NCBI GenBank assembly: GCA_019459145.1
Contig: JAIBEK010000027.1
Location: forward strand, 147,008 to 211,007
Reading direction: 5' to 3'
DNA: 64,000 nt
From: Arenimonas sp.
GTDB taxonomy: Bacteria; Pseudomonadota; Alphaproteobacteria; Rhizobiales; Rhizobiaceae
The notes under the pieces: generated by a model
The model's database searches: none
Seen by the model: only the letters and a program-made list of their open reading frames with translations
What the model was told of the DNA's origin: nothing
Position numbers and translations under genes: made by a program
In this document: positions 19,201 to 28,178 of the stretch, in pieces
Layout of the letters: the number at the start of each line of letters is the position of its first letter
Numbering within the stretch: position 1 is the first letter of the stretch

Positions 19201-22200
19201 GGCCAGAATGAAGCACTGGCCTCACGCCACTGGCGATCCAGGACGTCTGCTTCGAGGTCGCGGACGGCGGCGGCACTGTAGGAAGCAGCAGCACCGCGCT
19301 CTGCTTCTCGATAGGCATTTATGGAGGTGGCGAGACTTTCCAGCGCTTCCGCGCATCGGGGAAAATCCCGATCAAAGACGATGGATACGTCATGGCCGCG
19401 CGATTTCCGCAGCACCCCTGCCAAGCTTAACAGTGCCTGCAGCTCAATTCGTGACAGCCGCTCCTGCGGTTTGAGGCCAAGGCGGGCGACAAATTCATTC
19501 GCCGAGTCAACCAGCAATTCTATCGCATTCAACAGCGACTGTGCTGCCGCTATCACGCCATCCTGCCAGTCGGAACTCCATTCGTTGACATTGATGAGGT
19601 CGAGTGCCGGCTGACGTTCAACTGAACCGAAGACGAGACCGAGTTCGCTGGCGAGCTCTTCGAGCTCGCGTAACGTCTGTGAGTCATGTGCGTCGCGTTC
19701 CAACCAGGACAAGCCTGGTGCTGGCGCCTCCGCAGCTTTGAGCGCGATGCCCAACGCGAGATACGGAGTCCATCCGTTTGAGTAGCGTCTGTGCAGTGCC
19801 CCGACATAGGCATTCAGCTCGTCGCGACGCAACCGAAGGCGCTCGTTGATCGCGATCCATTCGGACGCATCATTCCGTCCACCATGCTCCCAAGCCGCTT
19901 TCAGTTGCCCCAGGAAATGCCGGCGATCAGCCTTGTTCGAGTGCAGTTCGACGCAATGATCTCCAAGACCATGTGTCCGCAAGCGGCGATAAACCACGTC
20001 GAGCGCGGCCGTCTTTTCAGCGACGAACAGCACCGTCTTTCCAACGGCAAGACAGTTGGCGATCATGTTGGCGATCGTCTGGCTCTTACCCGTGCCGGGC
20101 GGGCCAACGATGACAAAATCCCGCCCTTCGGCTGCGGCCAAGCTTGCCGCCGTTTGCGACGAGTCTGATGGAAGAAGACAGATGATGTCCGCTGGCGCGT
20201 AAGCCTGATCGAGCTCGCGCTCGTCGCGGAACGTCGTTGCTCCGCTTCCTTCATGAAAGGCCTGCTCAGGCGTGTCGATCAAGTGCCGGACGACCCTGTT
20301 CTCGCGCAAGGCGTCGGTGCGTTCGACGAGATCCTTCCACATCAGGAATTTTGCGAAGGAGAAGGTCGACAGGGCCGTTTCGTCCACAACCTCCATTCCC
20401 GGAACATCGCGGATGGCCTGGCGCATCAATGCGAGGACGCGCGGCACATCTATCCCATTGTCGTCGAGCGGCAGGTCGCCGTGGAATTGTGGGAGGGACA
20501 GGTCAAAATCCCGTTCCAGAAACTGTAGAAGAGTCGCATTGAAACGCGGCTCATCTTCATGGAAGCGGATGGTGAAGCGTGAACTGGCGCTGCGGCGCTC
20601 AAGTTTGACTGGGACAAGTAGAAGCGGCGCACGATAGCTGCGCTCGTCTTCCGGCTTCTTCTTCCACCTGAGGAAACCCACCGCCAGAAAAAGAGTGTTG
20701 GCGCCACCCTCGGCAAAATCGTTGCGAACCTGCCGATAGAGATCGATCAACCGAGCTTCGAGCTGGCGCACGTCGAGGGGCGAGGGCAACTCGTCCCGAA
20801 GCAATGCTTCCGCCGCGAAGCCACGTTGGAGATCCCGGCCATGGACATCCCGATAAAGTGCTGCATCCCGTTCACCGAGCGGGTTCTGCTCAGGCAAGGA
20901 TATGATGCGTATTGCTGCGCCGTTCGCCAGCCGATCTTCGAGATAGGCCACGTCCGTGCAGAGAAATGGGATCGTTTTCTTGGAATCCGGGAAGTTGAGA
21001 AGTCGATTGCGAAGTGTCAGATCGAGCAGTTTTTTCTGCCATCTGTCGATGCGACCGGCAGCGTTGGTTGGTTTTACCTCAACGGTTTCAGCAGGCATCT
21101 CAGCAAAACTGGGGGCGGAAGGAAGCGGCAAGTCGGCCACAAGGGCCGAGTCATCCTCCTGAACATTGCGGCGGATAGGCTCATGTGAGGCAAGCGGCAT
21201 GATACCGCCGCTACGCGATCGCCTGACATCAATGGCGGCCACAAAAGCATGGGCCTCGTCCACTCCAAGCCGGCCGTCCAGTGCCCGAAGCGCGCTTTCA
21301 AACGTCATGGCAGGCCGATGTGTCACGCCGGTCGTTTCAAAGACGATCAACTCGCGCGACGCCAAGGCCTTGCGAACCTCCATCTGGTCCGGTTCTACGG
21401 CATGAGCGAAGGTTCTCTTCGCAAGCCACACACCAACGGCAGCATGCCCCTCGAACATCAAGATCACGGGGTTCAACCCAGCGGCTTCCAACCCGGCGGC
21501 GAAAAGAAGCGTGGTATCGAGGCAGGTGGCGAGCCGCTCCTCAGCGACCGTGCTCGGACGCCGGATCTTCTGGCCGCGATTCTCGAAGCTTGCAGGCGGC
21601 TCGGCATAGTGCAACCCGATCCCGGCAATCGCTGAGTAGACTGCCGCAGCCAGCATATAGGCGCGCTGGGGATTGTTTGACTGGTACCCATCCAGTCCAC
21701 CTGAATGGCCATGAGCATTGAGCCTTTCCGCAGCCATTCGCAAAACGGTGGCCACACCAGGATCGTTGGGCATGACGAAGGCCGGGAGCAGCTGCACCAT
21801 GTCGGCCACCCCTCCCCATTCGTCGCGTGCAAGCAGTCTGACGGGAAGGCGCCGCTCGTCCAGAGTTTGTCCGCCGGATGCGATGCGAAGTGTGATCTCG
21901 CCGCGCTCTGCTTCGTTCAGCCCCGAGAGATACCCTGGATCGAATTCCACTTTTCGATCTGCGAGCACAAGCCGATCCCCCGGCACCAGGCGATCAACGA
22001 TCCATGACTTCGGCCGCAGGAAAGCTGGCGACGCCGTCAGCTCGATACGGCAGTTCTCGAAGTGTCTGTCCGTATTGTTCTCGACCGAGATCGATCGAAT
22101 GACCGGGATTGCGTTCTGGTAGGACGCATAGGTGAAGCATGCGGCAATATCGGCAACAATGGCAGGATTGTCGGGCTTACTGACCTCTTGGTTCTCCGTG

Positions 22201-22229
22201 CCACTCATTTCTGAAAACTGCATCGTCAT
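16239..22229 (-). CDS. DUF4011-helicase-nuclease defence protein (Hhe-like)
   Basis: This is a 1996-residue multidomain protein. The N-terminal ~370 residues resemble a transglutaminase-like/DUF fold. A DUF4011 signature (RIDRWQKKLLDLTLRNRLLNF) lies near residue 395. An SF1 helicase core follows, with Walker A VGPPGTGKSQT near 708, DEAS near 1338 and GDPKQLPPT just after it. A Vsr/MTES_1575-like PD-(D/E)XK nuclease domain lies near 1625-1730 (RIDFGI, GIECDGATYHR). A DUF3320-like segment lies near 1850. The same domain set is known as the single-gene anti-phage protein Hhe (DUF4011-helicase-Vsr). Here it is the first gene of an operon with an Mre11/Rad50-like pair. The ATG has a GGGGG ribosome site upstream. 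All key ATPase motifs look intact. Confidence 0.85.
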   Translation of the reverse strand: MTMQFSEMSGTENQEVSKPDNPAIVADIAACFTYASYQNAIPVIRSISVENNTDRHFENCRIELTASPAFLRPKSWIVDRLVPGDRLVLADRKVEFDPGYLSGLNEAERGEITLRIASGGQTLDERRLPVRLLARDEWGGVADMVQLLPAFVMPNDPGVATVLRMAAERLNAHGHSGGLDGYQSNNPQRAYMLAAAVYSAIAGIGLHYAEPPASFENRGQKIRRPSTVAEERLATCLDTTLLFAAGLEAAGLNPVILMFEGHAAVGVWLAKRTFAHAVEPDQMEVRKALASRELIVFETTGVTHRPAMTFESALRALDGRLGVDEAHAFVAAIDVRRSRSGGIMPLASHEPIRRNVQEDDSALVADLPLPSAPSFAEMPAETVEVKPTNAAGRIDRWQKKLLDLTLRNRLLNFPDSKKTIPFLCTDVAYLEDRLANGAAIRIISLPEQNPLGERDAALYRDVHGRDLQRGFAAEALLRDELPSPLDVRQLEARLIDLYRQVRNDFAEGGANTLFLAVGFLRWKKKPEDERSYRAPLLLVPVKLERRSASSRFTIRFHEDEPRFNATLLQFLERDFDLSLPQFHGDLPLDDNGIDVPRVLALMRQAIRDVPGMEVVDETALSTFSFAKFLMWKDLVERTDALRENRVVRHLIDTPEQAFHEGSGATTFRDERELDQAYAPADIICLLPSDSSQTAASLAAAEGRDFVIVGPPGTGKSQTIANMIANCLAVGKTVLFVAEKTAALDVVYRRLRTHGLGDHCVELHSNKADRRHFLGQLKAAWEHGGRNDASEWIAINERLRLRRDELNAYVGALHRRYSNGWTPYLALGIALKAAEAPAPGLSWLERDAHDSQTLRELEELASELGLVFGSVERQPALDLINVNEWSSDWQDGVIAAAQSLLNAIELLVDSANEFVARLGLKPQERLSRIELQALLSLAGVLRKSRGHDVSIVFDRDFPRCAEALESLATSINAYREAERGAAASYSAAAVRDLEADVLDRQWREASASFWPNAMLGKRKVQKLLQSYVEQGSVDPERDLPLLRRMKDCLLAIDQNFLNGKPLPVGGLATDVGAVAAVLDIARELRAIIPLPGRDQEETRMTLRALAPCLRAVVQDDVVRPAGDRLLAAVDGMKEAQRRFSTIAGRDSLFGKDGADLATVRDKLDALIGARHLLRDWSAWCRIRNQAVQANLSSLVEQLETGAIRPDETRASFRLGYARWWLPKVLDADPVLRNFRRFQHENAITEFRDIDDLVRSHATSRVISAIAHGLPPVQSVPRNSELGLLRYQMELQRPSQSIRDMISKMPQSFSKLAPCMLMSPLSIAQYLPPNQALFDVVIFDEASQITTWDAVGAIARARQTIIVGDPKQLPPTNFFGRNEEEEDVADHEKDLESILDEAKAAGIPTRDLRWHYRSRSESLIAFSNHHYYQNRLVTFPSPVVEDRAVHLRKVPTGVYDRGKSRTNRPEADAVAREAVSRMKAWLKMPETDRPTLGVITFNAQQQSLILDLLDAARRDEPELEWFFAEERVEPTIVKNLENVQGDERDVILFSITFWKDTAGKLTMDFGALNRDGGERRLNVAVTRARQELVVFSGFTADQIDPTRTKALAVHHLKTFLDYAERGPVALPAADIGSVGGFESPFEEAVAAQLERRGWRIVPQVGISGFRIDFGIRHPDLAGTFLAGIECDGATYHRSATARDRDKVREQVLRGLGWNILRVWSTDWWFDATGCAERLHGSLEALLEESRALRAAETESAVTRWDMGHEVEGTEENRIDETTTSVEPIEFPPVAFEAERVSAEERPLSSEPQTLEMPPTPTLASNKTSNERGYKVTDLSSFRAEPDQFFEFGYRDTLRRMIEAVIETESPLRADILAQRISRAHGWLRTGGRIRERIDLHLRGYDTTKESSGEFIWKVGTVSKIMPYRQPTSEDARRSIADIPLAELASVVSDNPDLLDQPDPARDLARLLGVERLAAVSRARLDEAIAVARSHASTIQTPE

Positions 22230-22547
22230 ATCCCCCTAGCGGGAGATTAGCGACGTTTCTCAACTTTAAGAAGACTAATATTAGGACCAGAATAACTTTT
22301 TGAATGGTTTTGCAATATACGCGTCCGTCCTTGGCCAAGAAGCTAGCGAGTGGTTGCCGATGAGTGCCAGGGCTAGGTATTCATTCTCATTTCGCTACGA
22401 CGTCCCCTTGCTTGGCCGTGATTAAATCACAACCTACAATAGGGTGCCGAATCGAGTAGACCGTCATTGAAAAACCAAAGGCTCCATGGCGCCGCTGTAC
22501 TCGGAGGCTAGTACTACCTTGATGATGTTTGTGGATAGGGGCGACCG
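22230..22547. promoter_or_regulatory. Divergent promoter region, AT-rich
   Basis: The 318 bp lie between the divergent helicase operon (minus) and the sigma-like/ubiquitin-like operon (plus), so both promoters must lie here. It is visibly richer in A+T than its flanks around 22255-22330. No repeat or operator that I would defend is seen, and no gene. Confidence 0.5.
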
Positions 22548-23360
22548 TTGAGTGCTCGATACGTAAAGCCATTAACGAAACGCAGATCTGACGGCAGACT
22601 TTACACGCGTCGCGCGGATGTTGAGGAAGCGTTGGCGAGACTGGTTGAGCAGTCCCGCGAGGAAATCATAGCTGCCCTGAAGATCCGCGACACGTCATCA
22701 CCGCTCTACGTGAAGTCCGAGTGTATCGTTTATTTGATACGCGACACTCGGCATGACAATGACGAGAGCTATTTCAACGACCTTTACCGCGAACTCATGC
22801 GTCGTCTCTCAGCTGCACTGCCACGCATCTGCGGCGAGCGCATCGACGTGTCCGAGACGGTTCCTGCCGCAGATGCTCGCGATACGGTAAGGGATACCTT
22901 CGTCCGCAAGTTGATCGAGGATCGAGCTGAGCCAGGGTCTGCTCTCGACTATTTCGAGGTCATGTTTGCCGGTGCCATTGCAGCGCTACGCACGACATCC
23001 ATGCACAGGGCGAGGAAACAGACGGCGCGCACCGAAGCCATTGAGGCTGACCAGGAGACAAACGAACCCTCGCTGGCGGTAGAGCGCGCGGTCGGGAGTT
23101 TAGACCTCAAAGAGGAGCTGCTGTCTGACGATCCGATTTACCGGTCGCGCGTAGCCGACGCGATTAGGTCCCTGCCAGACAAGTTACGCAGAGTCGTTGA
23201 GTTGATCATGAGGGACATGCCAATCGATTCGTCGGACGATAGCGTCATGACAATTCGAAAGGCGATCGGCGTCAAATCCGAGAAAACAGTTCGGAACAGA
23301 CGTGACGAAGCATACCTATTGATACGCCAAGCTCTGTCGATTGGAGACGACCATGACTGA
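22548..23360 (+). CDS. Sigma-factor-like DNA-binding protein, first gene of the ubiquitin-like operon
   Basis: The 270-residue protein has a C-terminal segment (about residues 200-265: AIRSLPDKLRRVVELI... KTVRNRRDEAYLLIRQAL) that reads like sigma region 4 or a related helix-turn-helix. A middle helical part (ARDTVRDTFVRKLIED) may be region-2-like. I do not recognise an exact family. The frame starts at TTG 22548; a stop at 22536-22538 rules out anything longer, and no in-frame ATG occurs until well inside. It overlaps the next gene by 8 bp (ATGACTGA). As the first gene of a seven-gene transcript it probably regulates that operon or alters host transcription; this is inference. Confidence 0.6.
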   Translation: MSARYVKPLTKRRSDGRLYTRRADVEEALARLVEQSREEIIAALKIRDTSSPLYVKSECIVYLIRDTRHDNDESYFNDLYRELMRRLSAALPRICGERIDVSETVPAADARDTVRDTFVRKLIEDRAEPGSALDYFEVMFAGAIAALRTTSMHRARKQTARTEAIEADQETNEPSLAVERAVGSLDLKEELLSDDPIYRSRVADAIRSLPDKLRRVVELIMRDMPIDSSDDSVMTIRKAIGVKSEKTVRNRRDEAYLLIRQALSIGDDHD

Positions 23361-23943
23361 CAACCGTAACGACAGCACAGAGGATATCCTGCTCGCATTC
23401 GTAGTTGAGCAGGCGCACGACAAAGCGACTCTTGACCGCTACCTTCAGCTATACCCTCATCTTTCTGGCGAGTTGATCGACCTATCCCTTGATCTGAGAC
23501 TGCAGCGCGCGGCTGGAGAGATTACCACGCCGGCCGATGAAACGTGGGTAGAAGCGTCCCTTGCAGCCTTCCGAGCCACGTCGCCAGTTCAGGCATCCAC
23601 CGCTGTGGTCGACCCCTTCGCCAACGTTTCTTCCCAAGAACTGGTAAGTCTTCGCCGTGCCCTCGATGTGCCCAGCGGCGTGATCCAGGGATTTAGCTCC
23701 CGACTCGTGGACATCGCCAGCGTGCCCGCCTGGTTCGTTGACGCTCTTGCGCGCGGCCTCCAATCAACCGTGGACGACCTGCGCCGCTTCATGGCAGCAC
23801 CACCTCGACTTGCGTCTAGCGTCAGCTACAAGGCCGACGATGCACCATCAGCCGATCAGAAGAAAATCACGTTCGAGGACCTGCTCAAGCAATGCAAGGT
23901 GCCGGATGAGCGACGGCGGCAATTGCTGGCCTCACGGGAGTGA
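23353..23943 (+). CDS. Small regulator-like protein, possible anti-sigma or ImmR analogue
   Basis: The 196-residue protein is not assigned to a family. The N-terminal third is acidic and helical (DILLAFVVEQAHDKATLDRYLQ). The middle (QELVSLRRALDVPSGVIQGF... VPAWFVDALARGL) resembles the degenerate XRE-like helices of regulators that partner ImmA/IrrE peptidases. GGAG precedes the ATG at 23353, which is preferred over a TTG 12 bases upstream. It sits between the sigma-like gene and a gene with an ImmA/IrrE peptidase domain, with 8-bp overlap and a 3-bp gap. This suggests a repressor or anti-sigma cleaved by that peptidase; this is a hypothesis only. Confidence 0.55.
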   Translation: MTDNRNDSTEDILLAFVVEQAHDKATLDRYLQLYPHLSGELIDLSLDLRLQRAAGEITTPADETWVEASLAAFRATSPVQASTAVVDPFANVSSQELVSLRRALDVPSGVIQGFSSRLVDIASVPAWFVDALARGLQSTVDDLRRFMAAPPRLASSVSYKADDAPSADQKKITFEDLLKQCKVPDERRRQLLASRE

Positions 23944-23946
23944 CCC

Positions 23947-26900
23947 ATGGACGCTGTCGAACTTGCGCGGCAGCGTGCCGCGGCGCTTCACGATGAGGTG
24001 GTCTCCAACGGGGCTGACCCGTGGGATCCTGAGGCTCTCGTTAAAGGCGCCGCATCCAGTCTGGAATTGGACATCGAGCTCGTCGAGCCAGGCAGCGCGA
24101 TCCTGGAGGGCGGTCGAGCACAGTTCGATCCCATAAATCGTGCAATCAGGCACGAGGACTCGGGAACAACCTTCTTCAAGGCCTTCCTGGTGGGCCACGA
24201 ACTCGGTCACGCCACGCTCGGCGACGACCGGATCGAGCACATCGCGCACGAAGTCGATCCCATGCGGCCAGCGGAAGCTGCCCCGGTTGGCGAGGATCGG
24301 GTCGTCGACTACAGCCGGCGGCAGCGCCGCGAGATCCAGATGGACCTGTTCGGTCGCGAACTTCTGCTACCGCGCAACCGGGCTCGCACACTCCACCTTG
24401 AGGGCATGACGGCGTCAGAGATTGCGACGAAGCTGGGGGCGCCCTTCGACGTCGTCGCGCTGCAGCTTCTCGACGCGTTGCTTCTTCCTTCGGTCGAGCC
24501 GGAACCCGAGCAGGCCGAGGCAAGACCTCCAAAGCCGCTCAACGACGAGCAGCGCGAGGCCGCGCGGCATCGTGGGGTCCCCTATCTTCTGGAGGCCGGA
24601 CCGGGAACGGGGAAAACGCAGACCCTCATCGGGCGGGTCGCCGGCCTCGTCGATGAAGGAGTCGATCCCCGATCGATCCTTGTGCTGACCTTCTCCAACA
24701 AGGCTGCCGGAGAACTCTCTGAGCGCATTGCTGGACTGCGGCCAGAGGCAGCGTCGGCGATGTGGATCGGGACATTCCACGCCTTCGGCCTCGATCTCGT
24801 GCGAAGATACCACAAGCAGCTGGGCTTTCCGAGAGAGCCCCGCATGATGGATCGCAGCGAGGCGATCGCGATCATGGAGCGCGAATATCTCGCCCTGGAC
24901 CTCACCCATCATCGGGAGTTCATGAATCCCGATCGTCCCCTCAAGGACATGCTCGCCGCGATATCCCGCGCGAAAGACGAGGTCGCGGACGCTGACCGCT
25001 ACGCCGCGCTGGCGCGGGAGATGCTGGACGAGGCCACCGACCCCGAAGCCCGCAACGCCGCTGAGCGGTGCGCTGAAGTCGCGCTTGTCTATAAGAAATA
25101 CGAGGAGTTGAAGCTCGCGGCATGCGCGGTGGACTTCGGCGATCTTGTGTCTCTGCCCGTAAAGCTGCTCGAGTCCGATGCCGAGGCAGTCTCGATTCTG
25201 CGCGCCACATATAGCCATATCCTCGTCGACGAGTATCAAGACGTGAACCGCAGCAGCGTGAGGCTGCTCCAGCGACTGACGGATTTTGGCAAAAACCTTT
25301 GGGCCGTTGGTGATGCACGTCAGTCGATCTACAGATTCCGCGGCGCATCCTCATTCAACATGTCGCGATTCAAGACCGAGGACTTTCCTGGTGGTACTGG
25401 TGATCGGCTGCGTCTCAACTACCGCTCGACACCCGAGATCGTTGGTGCATTTTCGAATTTCGGTGGGGGCATGCAGGCTGGCACTGGCGATGCCTCCCTC
25501 AAAGCAGATCGACCGTCCAGCGGTGTCCCGCCAGAGCATGTGACCTTCGGTGACAACGACGACGAGGCGGACGCACTCGCCGACGAAATTCTGCGCCATT
25601 CTCAGGATGTCGCCTTCCGCGACCAAGCTGTGCTCTGCCCCGGCAACGACCGGCTCAACCGCATGGGTCGTGAACTGGAACGACGCGGAATTCCGGTTCT
25701 CTACCTCGGCAATCTCTTCGAACGACCCGAGGTCAAGGATCTGCTGTCCGTTCTGTCGTTGCTCGTCGACAAGCGTGCCATGGGACTGGTGCGTAAGCCC
25801 TCCCTCCAGGGATTGTCGACCGGGCTAAGTCTGGCGGGTGCGGCAGCGGTGGTCGAGCACCTTCGGAAGGAGGAAGCTGGACCGCTCGCCTGGGCCGGTT
25901 CATCGCCCTCGCTACCAACCCTGGACGCCGCTGACACTGACGCCATGCGCCGGTTGGCCGGCATGCTGGACGGCTTTGGAACCGATGCGCTTCCCTGGTC
26001 CGTGCTGGCGCATGTCATGCTCGATCGGACACGGACGGCGGCGCTGATCGCTTCGACGGACGATATCTCGAGTCGCGCCATGGGCGTGGCGATCTGGCAG
26101 CTGATGGGCTTCCTGCGCGCTCAACGTGCAGGGCCAGGTTTGCCGATCCACCGCACGCTCGACGGGATCAGGCGACTTGTCCAGCTCGCCGATGAACGGG
26201 ATCTTCGACAGATTCCGCTAGCCGCTCAAGGCATCAACGCGGTCCGGCTGATGACCATCCATGGTAGCAAGGGTCTCGAGTTCCCCGTGGTGCATGTTAT
26301 GGGTCTGAATAAGGGGAGCATGCCCAGCACGGCGCGTAAGCCGGCCTGTCCGGTTCCAGATGGCATTATCGCTGGCGGAGAAGGCGGAACCGTTGCTCTG
26401 GCCGCCACGGATCACGGGCTTGAGCAGGAATGCCTTTTATATGTCGCCGCCTCTCGAGCGCGGGACCGCCTCCTCCTTTACTCAGCGACCCGAATGGCGA
26501 ACGGCAATCGGCGCAATCCCTCGGATTTCATCGCACGGTTAGGTGTAACGACAACCCGCGCGGCAACGCCGCACGCGGACCGGAAACCGTACCCCGAGGA
26601 TGAACCGCTCCCGATCGTATTGGGGCCCGAAATCAAGGTCACGACAGCGCAACTGGATCTGTATGATCGGTGCCCACGGCGCTTTTTGTACACCCATGTG
26701 CTTGGCGTCGGCGGTCGACGCACGCCAACAACCATGACGACAATGCACGATCTGGTCCGCGCCATCGTGACGGAAATCGCCGCCACTGATCCCTCCGTCG
26801 TGTCGCTTGGTGAAATGGAGAGACTGCTGGAGCAGAGATGGTCTGAAGGGCCACTGGCTGGGGACGAGTATCGGCTGCACCGTGAAGTTGCGACCCTGCT

Positions 26901-27372
26901 TGTCCAGCGGTTCGTGGCGATGCGCGCGGGTACAACCCGCTCGATACCGCCTTCTCTCCAAACAGGGCTCGGAACGACTACCGTCTCGGCAAATGCAGAC
27001 GATGTCGTGATGACCCCTGATGGACGGCATATCGTGCGAATGGTTCGGACCGGTCACCGATCCTCCAAAACCGGACAGGGCCTCGCCGACGCCGCCTTCC
27101 AGATGGCGGCCGCCAACTCACTTCCCGGCTGCACGGTCGAGATCGTCCACCTCGCCGACGACGATCACACTACAAGGGTCGAGTTCGACCATAAGGCGCT
27201 CGGCAAGAGAACAGAAAAGCTTGCCGAAGTCTTCGCGGCGATCGAGGGCGGAAACTTCACGCCTGAGCGATCCGACCGCACATGCCCCTTCTGTCCCGCC
27301 TTCTTTACCTGCGGTCCAGTGGCCGACGGCAGGCTGCAAAAAAATCTCTCACCCAAATTACCGGTCGGCTGA
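23947..27372 (+). CDS. ImmA/IrrE peptidase - UvrD helicase - AddB/Cas4-like fusion
   Basis: The 1141-residue fusion has three parts. Residues ~40-170 form an ImmA/IrrE-type zinc peptidase with H84-E-L-G-H88. Residues ~185-860 form an SF1A UvrD/PcrA helicase: Walker A EAGPGTGKTQT near 218, DEYQD near 426 and VMTIHGSKGLEFPVV near 765. Residues ~900-1130 look like the C-terminal domain of AddB/Cas4 nucleases. Four cysteines suit an Fe-S cluster: one in CPRRFLY, then CPFCPAFFTC. Where active RecB-family nucleases have an Asp...D-Y-K core, this protein reads IVRMVRTGH, so the nuclease may be inactive or rewired. It starts 3 bases after the preceding stop. Nucleic-acid unwinding coupled to proteolytic signalling is plausible; the function is unproven. 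Confidence 0.8.
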   Translation: MDAVELARQRAAALHDEVVSNGADPWDPEALVKGAASSLELDIELVEPGSAILEGGRAQFDPINRAIRHEDSGTTFFKAFLVGHELGHATLGDDRIEHIAHEVDPMRPAEAAPVGEDRVVDYSRRQRREIQMDLFGRELLLPRNRARTLHLEGMTASEIATKLGAPFDVVALQLLDALLLPSVEPEPEQAEARPPKPLNDEQREAARHRGVPYLLEAGPGTGKTQTLIGRVAGLVDEGVDPRSILVLTFSNKAAGELSERIAGLRPEAASAMWIGTFHAFGLDLVRRYHKQLGFPREPRMMDRSEAIAIMEREYLALDLTHHREFMNPDRPLKDMLAAISRAKDEVADADRYAALAREMLDEATDPEARNAAERCAEVALVYKKYEELKLAACAVDFGDLVSLPVKLLESDAEAVSILRATYSHILVDEYQDVNRSSVRLLQRLTDFGKNLWAVGDARQSIYRFRGASSFNMSRFKTEDFPGGTGDRLRLNYRSTPEIVGAFSNFGGGMQAGTGDASLKADRPSSGVPPEHVTFGDNDDEADALADEILRHSQDVAFRDQAVLCPGNDRLNRMGRELERRGIPVLYLGNLFERPEVKDLLSVLSLLVDKRAMGLVRKPSLQGLSTGLSLAGAAAVVEHLRKEEAGPLAWAGSSPSLPTLDAADTDAMRRLAGMLDGFGTDALPWSVLAHVMLDRTRTAALIASTDDISSRAMGVAIWQLMGFLRAQRAGPGLPIHRTLDGIRRLVQLADERDLRQIPLAAQGINAVRLMTIHGSKGLEFPVVHVMGLNKGSMPSTARKPACPVPDGIIAGGEGGTVALAATDHGLEQECLLYVAASRARDRLLLYSATRMANGNRRNPSDFIARLGVTTTRAATPHADRKPYPEDEPLPIVLGPEIKVTTAQLDLYDRCPRRFLYTHVLGVGGRRTPTTMTTMHDLVRAIVTEIAATDPSVVSLGEMERLLEQRWSEGPLAGDEYRLHREVATLLVQRFVAMRAGTTRSIPPSLQTGLGTTTVSANADDVVMTPDGRHIVRMVRTGHRSSKTGQGLADAAFQMAAANSLPGCTVEIVHLADDDHTTRVEFDHKALGKRTEKLAEVFAAIEGGNFTPERSDRTCPFCPAFFTCGPVADGRLQKNLSPKLPVG

Positions 27373-27434
27373 TGCTGGCGAGATTAACCCTGTGAGACCG
27401 ACGCAATCAGGCCGAGGTCCACAGGAAAACAAAA

Positions 27435-28178
27435 ATGTCTCTTATCGAAAACCCCGACATCGACGATGTCGCACTCGCCGTGCAGGAAGATCGCCCCCTG
27501 CGCCCCGGTCGCTACCGGGTCTCGCTCGCTGTCGACAGCGTAGATTTCCACCCGCTTATCCTCGACGATCCGGTTCCGCTCGGCCGCCAGATCCTGAAGA
27601 AGGCCGGCATTAACGACATCGACGGTCACTCACTGTTCGTGATCACGTCCGAAGGCGACTTCGAAGATGTCCGGGCGGATGAGGAGGTCGATCTGCGCGA
27701 TCGTGCCGCCTTCCGCTTCATCACTTTCAGCACCGACCCGCTCTACCGCGTCAAGCTCAACGAGGCGCGCATCGTGTGGGGCCGTTTTTCCATCCCTGAA
27801 GCGGTGCTGCGTGCGCTCGCCGGCATCGGCAGTGACGAGGCGGTCTTCCTGGAGGTGCGTGGCGGCAAGGACAAGCTGATCGAACCGGGCACCGATGCGG
27901 ATCTCGCCGCCAACGGCGTCGAGAAGTTCATCACGGCGCCCAACAAGGTCATCTACACGTTCTTCGTCAACGGTAAGGCCTATGAGACCGATAAGAAGAA
28001 GCTGACCGGCGCGCAGATCAAGGCGATGGTATCTGACTGGGATCCGCAGCATGACCTGTCGCTGGAGGGCGAGGGCGATGACCCGGACCGCATCATCGCC
28101 GATGATGAGGCTGTGAGCCTCGTTCCGAAGCATGGTGTCCGCCGTTTCTCGTCGGTCCCCAAGGCGAATTTCGGCTGA
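27435..28178 (+). CDS. Tandem ubiquitin-like (multi-Ubl) protein
   Basis: The 247-residue protein has three consecutive beta-grasp-like segments, about residues 25-105, 106-175 and 176-247. The last contains VIYTFFVNGKAYETDKKKLTG. It ends directly in ...KANFG, so a terminal glycine is exposed without any trimming, as required for E1 adenylation. Bacterial poly-ubiquitin-like proteins of this kind are known from operons with E1, E2 and JAB genes. A ribosome site (AGGAAAA) precedes the ATG. The stop overlaps the start of the E2 gene by one base. The protein is probably the modifier; targets are unknown. Confidence 0.82.
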   Translation: MSLIENPDIDDVALAVQEDRPLRPGRYRVSLAVDSVDFHPLILDDPVPLGRQILKKAGINDIDGHSLFVITSEGDFEDVRADEEVDLRDRAAFRFITFSTDPLYRVKLNEARIVWGRFSIPEAVLRALAGIGSDEAVFLEVRGGKDKLIEPGTDADLAANGVEKFITAPNKVIYTFFVNGKAYETDKKKLTGAQIKAMVSDWDPQHDLSLEGEGDDPDRIIADDEAVSLVPKHGVRRFSSVPKANFG

